Below are positions 20,199-27,406 of a DNA stretch of 28,055 nucleotides, piece after piece. A program made the translations under genes and the position numbers. This stretch comes from a virus. Every line of letters starts with the position of its first letter. The first letter of the stretch is position 1. The stretch lies in the IMG/VR virus record IMGVR_UViG_3300031857_001064, positions 1 to 28,055 of that record. One strand, given 5' to 3'. Under the pieces are notes generated by a model. The model saw only the letters and a program-made list of their open reading frames with translations, was not told the DNA's origin and ran no database searches.

Positions 20199-20780
20199 TT
20201 ACCCTTTAATTCCGTACAATGCAAACTGTGAGTTTTGCGCTAAAGGCTGATCAGGGTTGATCAAGATACTGGTCACGGCCGAAGTGTCTACCCATACGAA
20301 GCCTAATAAAATTGTTTGACCCGCTCCGTTGCTGTCATAACCAAATAAAGTTCTAACAACTGTGTTTTTGTTTGTATTAGCGTAATCCAAAATATCAATT
20401 ACGCCAGTTCCAAATACTCCTGAAGTACGATTAGCACCTGGCAATTGGCCAATTCCTCCACCAACAGTGCTAGTGCCATTGTAGCCATTTACTGATGTGA
20501 AAGTAGATCCAGTACCAATAAGCGCATGACCACCGTTATATTGGTAATTTGCATCTGAATTATTAAATTTAACATAAAGCCCAACATCATTTGAGGCACT
20601 TGTTACCCGACCTATGTAACGAATTTGTAAATGAGTGTAAGTTTGAGGAATTGATCCAAAAGTGATTGTGGTTAATCCACCGCTTGGAACCGTTGCTACA
20701 GCAATAGGCTCGTACGCACCAACAACACCAGTTCGCCCTTGCTGGTTTGATGAAGCAATAATTCCTAAGACTGGAGTCAT
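20199..20780 (-). CDS. Tail fibre paralog C lacking the glycine-rich domain
   Basis: ATG 20780 has AGGAGACATCGC upstream and overlaps the next gene by ATGA, giving 193 aa. The domain runs from 'TTITFGSIPQTYTHLQIRYI' to 'NSQFALYGIKG', clearly the same sandwich as the N-termini of paralogs A and B, with a short extra N-terminus. The linker and glycine-rich domain are absent. It may be the ancestral or minimal unit of the family, or a structural partner that carries the other two. Confidence 0.75.
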   Translation of the reverse strand: MTPVLGIIASSNQQGRTGVVGAYEPIAVATVPSGGLTTITFGSIPQTYTHLQIRYIGRVTSASNDVGLYVKFNNSDANYQYNGGHALIGTGSTFTSVNGYNGTSTVGGGIGQLPGANRTSGVFGTGVIDILDYANTNKNTVVRTLFGYDSNGAGQTILLGFVWVDTSAVTSILINPDQPLAQNSQFALYGIKG

Positions 20781-21328
20781 GCGATGTCTCCTGTGACATA
20801 CCAAAGATCAGTTGAGGCTTTGATCAGCGTGGCTGCTGAGTATTGCGCTCTTAACTTTGGCGCTATTGCTGACGCTCCTGTTGAACTGATTGTTGTAGTT
20901 CCGCTTGATGCGGCTTGAATTGTCACCTGCCCTGCACCGATCTGAATGATGTTGATCTGAGTGCCTGTCGGAAACGCGGTAGTTGCGTTTGTTGGGATTG
21001 AGTAAGTCTGAGCGGCTGCGTTAGAAGCCGTTACCAATTTGCCATTATCGGTCAAAGCAAAAGTGTAGGTTGTTCCAGTTTGCGCGTTTAGCGCCAGGTT
21101 TATGACAGGCGCAGTTAAAGTCTTATTAGTAAGAGTTTCGTTTCCTGTTAAAGTTACATCTCCAGCGCCTGTGTATGCTAAAGAGTTCCAGGCGGTTGAT
21201 CCATTACCAATCTTGACTTTGCCTGTGTCGCTTTCATAACCCCACTCGCCAGCAGCAAGCGTTGGGTTAGCCGAAGTCCATTGAGCGGCAGTTCCCCTGC
21301 GTACTTGGATTTGTGTTACAACTGCCAT
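20777..21328 (-). CDS. Tail fibre protein with tropism-determinant-like N-terminus
   Basis: The 183-aa protein starts at ATG 21328 behind GGAGGTACTCCC and shares one base with the previous stop. Residues 7-52 (IQVRRGTAAQWTSANPTLAA, then GEWGYESDTGKVKIGNG) match the fibre attachment domain seen at the start of many phage tropism and hyaluronidase-type fibres. A middle TLTNKTLTAPVI segment follows. The last ~105 residues (NAQTGTTYTFALTD to PKLRAQYSAATLI) duplicate the end of the protein encoded at 21579-22487. It should be a short trimeric fibre. Confidence 0.78.
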   Translation of the reverse strand: MAVVTQIQVRRGTAAQWTSANPTLAAGEWGYESDTGKVKIGNGSTAWNSLAYTGAGDVTLTGNETLTNKTLTAPVINLALNAQTGTTYTFALTDNGKLVTASNAAAQTYSIPTNATTAFPTGTQINIIQIGAGQVTIQAASSGTTTISSTGASAIAPKLRAQYSAATLIKASTDLWYVTGDIA

Positions 21329-21582
21329 CAGGGAGTACCTCCGTTAACTGTCTGTGTCGAAGTCGTAGTCGGATCGCCACCATTGTATGGGGCAATGCTA
21401 TCAAACACACCCGCATCAACTTCGGTCAAAGGTGGCACGCCCATGGCAGACCACGCTGATCCTGTATAAACCTTTAGGCCTTCGGTTGTATTGTAGTAAA
21501 GATCGCCAGCCCGCAAAGTTGGCGTTGAAATGTCTGTGGCTGAAACAGGAACATTTGTAGGCGTTAAGGCTAAACGGCTCAT
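21328..21582 (-). CDS. Small fibre-associated protein
   Basis: This 84-aa protein starts at ATG 21582, overlapping the previous stop by ATGA. It contains LRAGDLYYNTTEGLKVYTGS and AWSAMG, the short 'GDLYYNT..G...Y.GSAW' unit that is common in phage fibre and attachment proteins as a small beta knob. The Asn/Thr-rich end is probably flexible. It may be an adaptor between the surrounding fibre proteins. Confidence 0.7.
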   Translation of the reverse strand: MSRLALTPTNVPVSATDISTPTLRAGDLYYNTTEGLKVYTGSAWSAMGVPPLTEVDAGVFDSIAPYNGGDPTTTSTQTVNGGTP

Positions 21583-22487
21583 GAAATGTCACCCACAACT
21601 AGCCAAGTGTTGCTGGCTGTGCAAATAGCCGTGGCTGTTGAATATTGCGCTCGCAACTTTGGAGTTGCTGCTGTTGCACCCGTTGAAACAACCGTCACGC
21701 CTGTGTCGCCCTGGAATGTCACTTGCCCTGCGCCTAGTTGAGCGAAGTTGATCTGTTCACCTATTGCATAAAGTCCTGCTGCAATAGTGACGGTGATTGC
21801 TGAAGCGTTTGTTAAAGTTACCAATTTGGCGGAAGCATCTGCGGCTACTGTTGTGTAGGTCGTGCCTGTTTGTGCATTTACAGTCAGTGTTGTTGCCGCT
21901 TTGTAATCTAAAGATAAAGTGACCGAGCCGCTTGATCCACCGCCTGAAAGACCTGTGCCAGCGTTGACTGCGCTGATGTCGCCCGACTCGGGGATGTTAG
22001 TTGTTACCAAAACGCGAGTGTCGGTGATGTTGGCGTTTGTGATTGCGGTAGCGCCAGCGCCGACTGCCACGGTTGCTAAAGAGATGGAGTTGGCTGGAAG
22101 GCTTGGGGCAACAGGCGATCCCGCAGGGGTTCCAGCAACTGCCTGGATCACCACATTGTTCAGCGATCCTGTGTAATAAGCGTCATTCACAGTTGCGCAA
22201 ATAAGGTCAATGCGTGGGTTTGTTGGATCGGCGGTGTTCAAAGAAAGAACAACACTTGCATCGTTGTAAGTTACATAAGTTCCCATGTTGGCTTGCGTAG
22301 TTCCAACAATTGCAGCCCAGCCCGATGCAACAACAACAGAAAGACCAGGAGGTGTGTTTTGCGTGACAGCCAAAGAAGCGCTATTGATAATACCTGTGGT
22401 AGCCCAAAGCGCCTGGGTTGTTAGGCGATCGTTCTCAGCAGGATGTGATCCGTTCTGCAACCAACTGGGCGGGGTTCTAACTGTCAT
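21579..22487 (-). CDS. Minor tail/baseplate fibre protein
   Basis: The 302-aa protein starts at ATG 22487 with AGGAGAATAA upstream. The N-terminal half (PPSWLQNGSHPAENDRLTTQ to ITDTRVLVTT) has the layout of actinophage baseplate-associated proteins with an 'NPRIDLICATVND' strand. A linker (GTGLSGGGSSGSVTLSLDY) leads to a C-terminal domain of about 105 residues that is a diverged copy of the end of the protein at 20777-21328, sharing NAQTGTTYT, the GAGQVTFQ strand and PKLRAQYS. It is probably an anchor for distal fibres. Confidence 0.75.
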   Translation of the reverse strand: MTVRTPPSWLQNGSHPAENDRLTTQALWATTGIINSASLAVTQNTPPGLSVVVASGWAAIVGTTQANMGTYVTYNDASVVLSLNTADPTNPRIDLICATVNDAYYTGSLNNVVIQAVAGTPAGSPVAPSLPANSISLATVAVGAGATAITNANITDTRVLVTTNIPESGDISAVNAGTGLSGGGSSGSVTLSLDYKAATTLTVNAQTGTTYTTVAADASAKLVTLTNASAITVTIAAGLYAIGEQINFAQLGAGQVTFQGDTGVTVVSTGATAATPKLRAQYSTATAICTASNTWLVVGDIS

Positions 22488-22495
22488 TTATTCTC

Positions 22496-23359
22496 CTAAA
22501 TGTAAGCCGATTGCCAAGTCACGGTCGCACCTGTCACACCCACTACTGTACTACCTGCGTTGCCTGTTAGGTAGAACAAGTTAGTCCCTGGTTGCGCAGA
22601 GAACCATTGACCCGAAGCCAGCAAGTTTCGAGCAGGGTTTCCGTTCAAAGTTATCAACTTATTGTATAAGTCAATTGTTAGAAAATCTGTGTTGGTCAGC
22701 GAGCAAGTAAAGTTCAACGCCAAGCCTTCGGTTTGGTTGCCAAGGATCGGGTTAATGATTGGACCGTTTAGCACGATCGTTGGGTAAGTTTCAGTCCAGC
22801 CGTTGTTCTCAATGTTGGTTGTGATCAAGACCGAGCCACCGCCATAAACTAAGTTATAAATGCGGTTATAAGTGCGGCCGCCTGGCGGGGTGTAATTTAG
22901 GGTTGCGGTCTGAATATTGGAGTCGTAATACCGTGGATCGGGGCAAAAGAAACTGACCTGGGCCACGATGTATCCATAGGTGTAGTCGGGGTCTACGGAG
23001 GCACTTAAGCCGCGTACGCGGGCGTTTATGACCTGCTCCCCTGCCGCATTGGACAAGATAAAGTAAAGGGGCGTAGTGCCGCTTGCCTGGGGCAAAAGGG
23101 CCAACTGTAGGGTGTTGAAGTTGGCTTGAGCCGATCCCTGGCTGTTTCCCAAGATCTGAACCAGCATTGTAATGTATCGGCCGCCCAAGAAATCACGGCC
23201 CGAGAACATACCGTCTGCGTAGCCTCGGTTGTCGTCTTGGGATCGGATGCCAGGCAGCCCTTCCAACCCATCAACGCTCAAGATCTGATAAGGCGATCCA
23301 GTTCCGCCAAAGACCTGATTATTAAAGGAGAACGAATAATTAGCAATTACGGCTGGCAT
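22496..23359 (-). CDS. Distal tail protein (Dit-like)
   Basis: The 287-aa protein starts at ATG 23359 (AGGTGACTTA upstream, TAATG coupling). It directly follows the tape measure gene, the usual place of the distal tail protein that forms the hub between tail tube and baseplate. The N-terminal part (YQILSVDGLEGLPGIRSQDD, then GRDFLGGRYITMLVQ) and the middle (ARVRGLSASVDPDYTYGYIV, then 'QVSFFCPDPRYYDS') match siphovirus Dit proteins with a tube-like domain followed by a galectin-like one. Confidence 0.82.
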   Translation of the reverse strand: MPAVIANYSFSFNNQVFGGTGSPYQILSVDGLEGLPGIRSQDDNRGYADGMFSGRDFLGGRYITMLVQILGNSQGSAQANFNTLQLALLPQASGTTPLYFILSNAAGEQVINARVRGLSASVDPDYTYGYIVAQVSFFCPDPRYYDSNIQTATLNYTPPGGRTYNRIYNLVYGGGSVLITTNIENNGWTETYPTIVLNGPIINPILGNQTEGLALNFTCSLTNTDFLTIDLYNKLITLNGNPARNLLASGQWFSAQPGTNLFYLTGNAGSTVVGVTGATVTWQSAYI

Positions 23360-26322
23360 TAAGTCACCTGCATTCCATATTTACCGCCTGTGCCACCGCC
23401 ACCGCTAGGCTTAAGAGTGATGGTTCGGGCCTTGATCGAAGCCGCGCCTATAGCGCCGCTTTCACCAGCGGCTAGTTTACTTGGAGCGGTTGGTACCACA
23501 ACATTTCCAAACTTGATGGCATTCACCACGCTTGTTGTTGTTGCATAAGGATCAGAAAGATTAACCCCAGTAATACTAATGTTGTTGTTTGTGGTTGGAC
23601 CATAAGGCGTGGTTCCAACTCCACCGTTTGAATTGAATGGCCCTGCTGTAACAAATGGAGACTTCGGAGCAGACGCAGCGGCAGAATAAGCGGCGTTGGC
23701 AGAAGCCAAAGCAGCAGTTGCGGCAGCCACAGCAGCCAACTGAGCCTTTAACGCAGCCAACTTCTGTGCCGTGGTTGCAGAGATTTCATCAATAGCCTTT
23801 TGATACGCAAGTTGCGCATCGATCAGGGCCTTTTGCAGAACCTTTTGCGCTTCTGCTAATCCTTCATTGAGTTTCTTTTGGGCTTCCTCGCGGGCCTTCT
23901 GTAATATTGCAGCCGACTCAGCAAGAGAAGCCTCAAGGCGAGCCTTGGCTTCTGCAATTGCGGTCTGTAGTTGAGTTGCGGCTTCAAGCATACGGGCATC
24001 ACGCTCAACCTTGGCTTCGGTCATTGCGCGTGCGTACTCAGCGTTAGCCTCTGCTAAGGAAGCCATCAACTCTCGATCGACTTCTGCCAGCGAGTTCTTT
24101 AGATCAATGGCTACCTGGTCATAGGCTTCGCGCAACTCTGAGGTAGCAAGATTGGCTCCGTTATTCATGGACTTGGCTAATCTGTCTAAACCTGTGTTTT
24201 GAATACCCTCAAGATCCATAAAGGTCTCGCGGATTTCTTTCTGTTGCTCAGGTGATGATTTTTTTAACTCATCAATCATCTGATTGCCAACTTCAGGTCC
24301 AGCCTTTACAACTTGCTCGATAAAGGTCTGTGCGTAACCTTCGCCCGCAAGATAGGCAGCGCCCTGCTGTAGTTTCTTTGCCGCCTCAAGTTCCTTTTTC
24401 ATTTGATCCAGGAAGCCGCCTGAAGTCTTGCCCTTGAAAGCCTCGCTTAAACTGAACGATGTACCTGATGCAAAGGCGCTACGCAAGCGATCCACAGATT
24501 GCTGGATAATTGAGGCTTCCTTCTCGGCAGCCTTAACTCGTAGATCAGCAGCCTTGGTCGCGGCAGCCTCTTTGAGATCAGTCAACTTTCTTTGAAGCGT
24601 TGCTTCTATCTCGGCTGTTTTCTTTGCGTAATCTTTTGCGATGTTAACCATCTCAACGGTGTGAGTCTTTTGAGCATCCTCTACAGCAGCGTTGTAAGTC
24701 TTTTGCGCATCAGCGCGGCGCTCGCGATCGGCTTCCTCGGCATCAGCAATTGCTTCTCCATAGGCCTTTTGTAAATCAGCCACCTTTTCTTGATACTTCT
24801 CATGCGCTTCAATTTGCTTTTCAATATAAGCCGTCTCAATTTCAAGCATTTTTTCAGCGCGTTCTTTGGCTTTATCAGCCGCTTCTTTTGCGGCCGCTGC
24901 CGTTGCTGCATCAACACCGCCTGGCTTATCTTTTGCGCCTTTGGTTGCTTTGTCTACCTTCTTACCATTCTTTTCAGCAGCAGCGCCCATCTTGTCTAAG
25001 CCAGCAGAGAGTTCCTTGGCTTTATTTGCGGCAGACTTAGCAAAATCGCTGATGCCGTTTAAGCCTTTATTCATGATGTCCAGGCCAGCCTTGGCATATT
25101 TGCCAACTCCTGGAAGTTTAGAAAGAGCGGTCAAGAAGGCACGCAACGGTCCCGTGACCACTTTCATGATTGCTTCAAAGACCTCGCCAACCATAGGAAT
25201 AATTGCGGCAAAAGCGTTGAGAGCAACTTTGGCTACAGCGATCACGGCTTTTCTAAAGGCCTCGTTGCTATTCCACAGTTTTACCATTGCAGCAACAAGA
25301 AGTCCCACGGCGATCACAATCAAGCCGATCGGGTTCAGTTTCTGAACTAAGTTGAGTATTTTCTGCTGGATAATTGCGGCTTTTATAATGACCGTGTATG
25401 CACCCCAGGCAGCGCCTAACACGCCCACGGTGATCGCAAAGGCTTTGACTTCGGCTTGGTTGTTCTTAAAGAACTCGCCAACCTTAGTAAGAACAGGGAT
25501 GAGCAGGTCTAATATTTTTAACAACCCACGGAAGGCTGGCATCAAGGCATCGCCAAGCGCGACCTTTGCATCCTCCATTTTGGCTTGCAGGGTTTTCATC
25601 GTGTTGGCGGTTCCATCGGCGGTGCGGGCGTAGTCGCCTTGCGCAAGTGCCGTGTCTTTTAAGATTAATGAGTAGGCCGCTTGAGATTTGATAGCAACAG
25701 GCAGAGTTCCGCTTGTTGTTTTGATCAGACCCATTCGCAAGGCTTCCTCTTTCAGACGAACTTCTGAAAGGGCAACACCGAACCGCTTGAGAGGTTCTGT
25801 TTCACCTGACAAGCCTGAACGCAAAGCGGTGATGGCTTGATCGATGGAAGTGTTGTTGAACGATGCCATGTCCGCAGCCAACTGAACAAGGCTGGTAGAC
25901 ATCTTTTGAGACTCTGCTTGGCCCAAACCAAATGCCTGGAATAAGTTGCCGTAAGTTCCAGCCGCTTCCAAAGCAGCCTGGTTCGAGATACCTAAGTTTT
26001 GCGCAGCGCTTTTACCAAAAGCCTCAACTTCAGCCGCGCCCTCACCAAATACAACCTGCACTTTAGACAAGGACTCGGCCATATTGCTGGCCGCCATGAT
26101 CGACTCCTTGGCAAAGGCTGCAACTTGAGAAGCCGCAAATGTGGTACCAAGTGCAGCGCCGACCTTCTTAAGGTTGCCCACAAAGTTGCTCATGCCTGTG
26201 CTGCTCTTTTTTACATTGTCATCTACGCCCTTGATCGCGGACTGTGCTTGAGCAAGGCCTGTCTTTAACTGACTTACATCGGCTACGAGTTGGATAAGTA
26301 GCGGAGGAAGCGTAGATGCCAT
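23359..26322 (-). CDS. Tape measure protein
   Basis: At 987 aa this is the largest gene. It sets the tail length; at about 1.5 angstrom per residue the tail would be near 150 nm. The N-terminal part (LAQAQSAIKGVDDNVKKSST) is helical, and residues near 60-270 contain the conserved tape-measure core with 'SNQAALEAAGTYGNLFQAFG'. Hydrophobic stretches at about 290-370 (VGVLGAAWGAYTVIIKAAII and IGLIVIAVGLLVAAMVKLW) may insert into the host membrane. Long Ala/Glu/Lys coiled coils fill about 490-880. The C-terminus is Gly/Ser/Thr-rich. ATG 26322 has GAGGGGATA upstream. No peptidase or lysozyme domain is seen. Confidence 0.95.
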   Translation of the reverse strand: MASTLPPLLIQLVADVSQLKTGLAQAQSAIKGVDDNVKKSSTGMSNFVGNLKKVGAALGTTFAASQVAAFAKESIMAASNMAESLSKVQVVFGEGAAEVEAFGKSAAQNLGISNQAALEAAGTYGNLFQAFGLGQAESQKMSTSLVQLAADMASFNNTSIDQAITALRSGLSGETEPLKRFGVALSEVRLKEEALRMGLIKTTSGTLPVAIKSQAAYSLILKDTALAQGDYARTADGTANTMKTLQAKMEDAKVALGDALMPAFRGLLKILDLLIPVLTKVGEFFKNNQAEVKAFAITVGVLGAAWGAYTVIIKAAIIQQKILNLVQKLNPIGLIVIAVGLLVAAMVKLWNSNEAFRKAVIAVAKVALNAFAAIIPMVGEVFEAIMKVVTGPLRAFLTALSKLPGVGKYAKAGLDIMNKGLNGISDFAKSAANKAKELSAGLDKMGAAAEKNGKKVDKATKGAKDKPGGVDAATAAAAKEAADKAKERAEKMLEIETAYIEKQIEAHEKYQEKVADLQKAYGEAIADAEEADRERRADAQKTYNAAVEDAQKTHTVEMVNIAKDYAKKTAEIEATLQRKLTDLKEAAATKAADLRVKAAEKEASIIQQSVDRLRSAFASGTSFSLSEAFKGKTSGGFLDQMKKELEAAKKLQQGAAYLAGEGYAQTFIEQVVKAGPEVGNQMIDELKKSSPEQQKEIRETFMDLEGIQNTGLDRLAKSMNNGANLATSELREAYDQVAIDLKNSLAEVDRELMASLAEANAEYARAMTEAKVERDARMLEAATQLQTAIAEAKARLEASLAESAAILQKAREEAQKKLNEGLAEAQKVLQKALIDAQLAYQKAIDEISATTAQKLAALKAQLAAVAAATAALASANAAYSAAASAPKSPFVTAGPFNSNGGVGTTPYGPTTNNNISITGVNLSDPYATTTSVVNAIKFGNVVVPTAPSKLAAGESGAIGAASIKARTITLKPSGGGGTGGKYGMQVT

Positions 26323-26325
26323 CTC

Positions 26326-26760
26326 TTATCCCCTCAGGTATTGCACGAATGCGCCAGTAAATGTCCTGTTAAGTTTACCTGATTGTTTCAGGCTTTCGGC
26401 GGCAGGAGCAAGGTAAGGGTATTTTACTCCCGACTTCCATTCGGGGAGTCCTAATTCAACGGCGCGTGCATAAACCATCGAAGCGCCAACCTCTGCAACA
26501 TAAGCATTACCGAAGCCGATCTTTGTCTGCGAATAAATAGAACGGCGCAAGTTACCTGTCATCACATTCGGACCAGGTCCAGTTCCAGGGATGTGGCCTT
26601 GACCTCGCGGGTGCGTTCCTGTGTTTGCGTTCTTTTTGGCCTGGCGTTCAACTGAAGCCGCAGCCATACCGATCGCATAACGAGCGGCGTTGTTTAGATC
26701 CGCTTCTGTTCTATTAAAGGCAGCCAAGAATTGAGCCAGGTTTGTGAACTCAATGGTCAC
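26326..26760 (-). CDS. HK97 gp10-like tail completion protein
   Basis: The start is GTG 26760, overlapping the stop of the frameshifted chaperone as GTGA. The 144-aa protein has the HK97 gp10 pattern: VERQAKKNANTGTHPRGQ, 'GNLRRSIYSQTKIG', AYVAEVGASMVYARAVELG and 'KYPYLAPAAESLKQSG'. In HK97-like phages this protein joins the tail tube to the head. Here it lies after the chaperones and before the tape measure, not ahead of the major tail protein, an unusual position. Confidence 0.82.
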   Translation of the reverse strand: MTIEFTNLAQFLAAFNRTEADLNNAARYAIGMAAASVERQAKKNANTGTHPRGQGHIPGTGPGPNVMTGNLRRSIYSQTKIGFGNAYVAEVGASMVYARAVELGLPEWKSGVKYPYLAPAAESLKQSGKLNRTFTGAFVQYLRG

Positions 26761-27301
26761 TCTCGCACCTCGCTTTGCATCTTAGTTACAGTTGCTGCTA
26801 TTCCCAACAACCAATCAGCGGTCCCTGCGGGTAGATCATCCACTTGCGCGGGTGTCCATCCAAAGCGATCAGCGAACTGAAAGTAGTACCACTCCTCATC
26901 GGGGTACTCAAGATCAGGTCGGCGTTCGCCACCCTCAAGCCACCACCTTAAGCGTTCGAGTTGTCGGTACCCGCTTTTGGGTCTTGCTCGTTCTCAGGTG
27001 TGTCGCCTAAAGATGGGAACAGATACTTCTGCGCATCCTTTGTAGCGTCAACCAAAGCATCGTAATCAGCCATTTCCAACTCATCCAAGTTGTCGATCTT
27101 GAGAGCAGGGATAAGAAGGTCCAAAGACCAGTCCTCAATAAGCATCGCAATCAAAGCATCGCCTAAAGCCATGGCGCGAGTTAGATCTCCGCCTTCAACA
27201 TCTGCTGTCTTTAGCACGCGCTTGCGATCCTTGACGCGTAGTGATTTTGGGTCCTTCATTGTGACGGTTACGCCCGAAGGTAGTGTTATTTTCTCAGCCA
27301 T
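26757..27301 (-). CDS. Tail assembly chaperone, -1 frameshift (GT) product
   Basis: Reading from 27301, ribosomes that slip -1 on CCCAAAA (26981-26975) leave the short frame and continue to TGA at 26757, giving about 181 aa. Base 26975 is read twice. The second part has no start of its own and contains 'RWWLEGGERRPDLEYPDEEW', FQFADRFGWTPAQVDDLP and 'WLLGIAATVTKM', the usual T-domain pattern of siphovirus chaperones. It wraps the tape measure and recruits tail tube subunits. The fusion is inferred from the slip site, the intact second frame and the gene order. Confidence 0.85.
26948..27301 (-). CDS. Tail assembly chaperone, unshifted (G) product
   Basis: The unshifted frame makes 117 aa and ends at TAA 26948. 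ATG 27301 has GGAGGCAAAA directly upstream; an in-frame ATG at 27313 (AGGAAGG upstream) is the alternative. It begins KITLPSGVTVTMKDPKSLR, continues with a helical part (AMALGDALIAMLIEDWSLD) and an acidic 'LDELEMADYDALVDATKDAQ', typical of G-type chaperones that bind the tape measure during tail assembly. It lies between the major tail protein and the tape measure. Confidence 0.87.
   Translation of the reverse strand: MAEKITLPSGVTVTMKDPKSLRVKDRKRVLKTADVEGGDLTRAMALGDALIAMLIEDWSLDLLIPALKIDNLDELEMADYDALVDATKDAQKYLFPSLGDTPENEQDPKAGTDNSNA
26975..26981 (-). promoter_or_regulatory. -1 programmed frameshift slippery site CCCAAAA
   Basis: On the minus strand the zero-frame codons are C CCA AAA, which fits X XXY YYZ; both tRNAs can re-pair as CCC AAA in the -1 frame. 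It stands nine codons before the zero-frame stop. AAGCG and CGCTT downstream could form a short stem within the following 30 bases. Confidence 0.85.
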
Positions 27302-27346
27302 TTTTGCCTCCATTAGTTTGCCTTCCTCAGATCATAACTTATTGGG

Positions 27347-27400
27347 GAGCAGGGGGCGGGATGGCGGGAAGGCGTACGCCATCAACCAATCCCCCTGCTC
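27347..27400 (-). promoter_or_regulatory. Long intergenic hairpin after the major tail gene
   Basis: A perfect ten-base stem, GAGCAGGGGG (27347-27356) and CCCCCTGCTC (27391-27400), encloses a 34-base loop containing a second palindrome, GGCGTACGCC (27371-27380), or an ATGGCG/CGCCAT stem. No U-run follows on the minus strand, so it is more likely a partial terminator, processing site or 3'-end stabiliser than a full intrinsic terminator. It would help the major tail protein be made in excess over the chaperones. Confidence 0.7.
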
Positions 27401-27406
27401 TTGACC

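Noticed and set aside
24866-25345. Plus-strand open frame of 159 codons
   Set aside because: It is antisense to the tape measure; its Ala/Ser/Pro-rich content is the complement of the Ala/Lys coiled coil.
27347-27400. Full Rho-independent terminator
   Set aside because: The stem is strong but no U-run follows on the minus strand, so it is listed only as a structured element.
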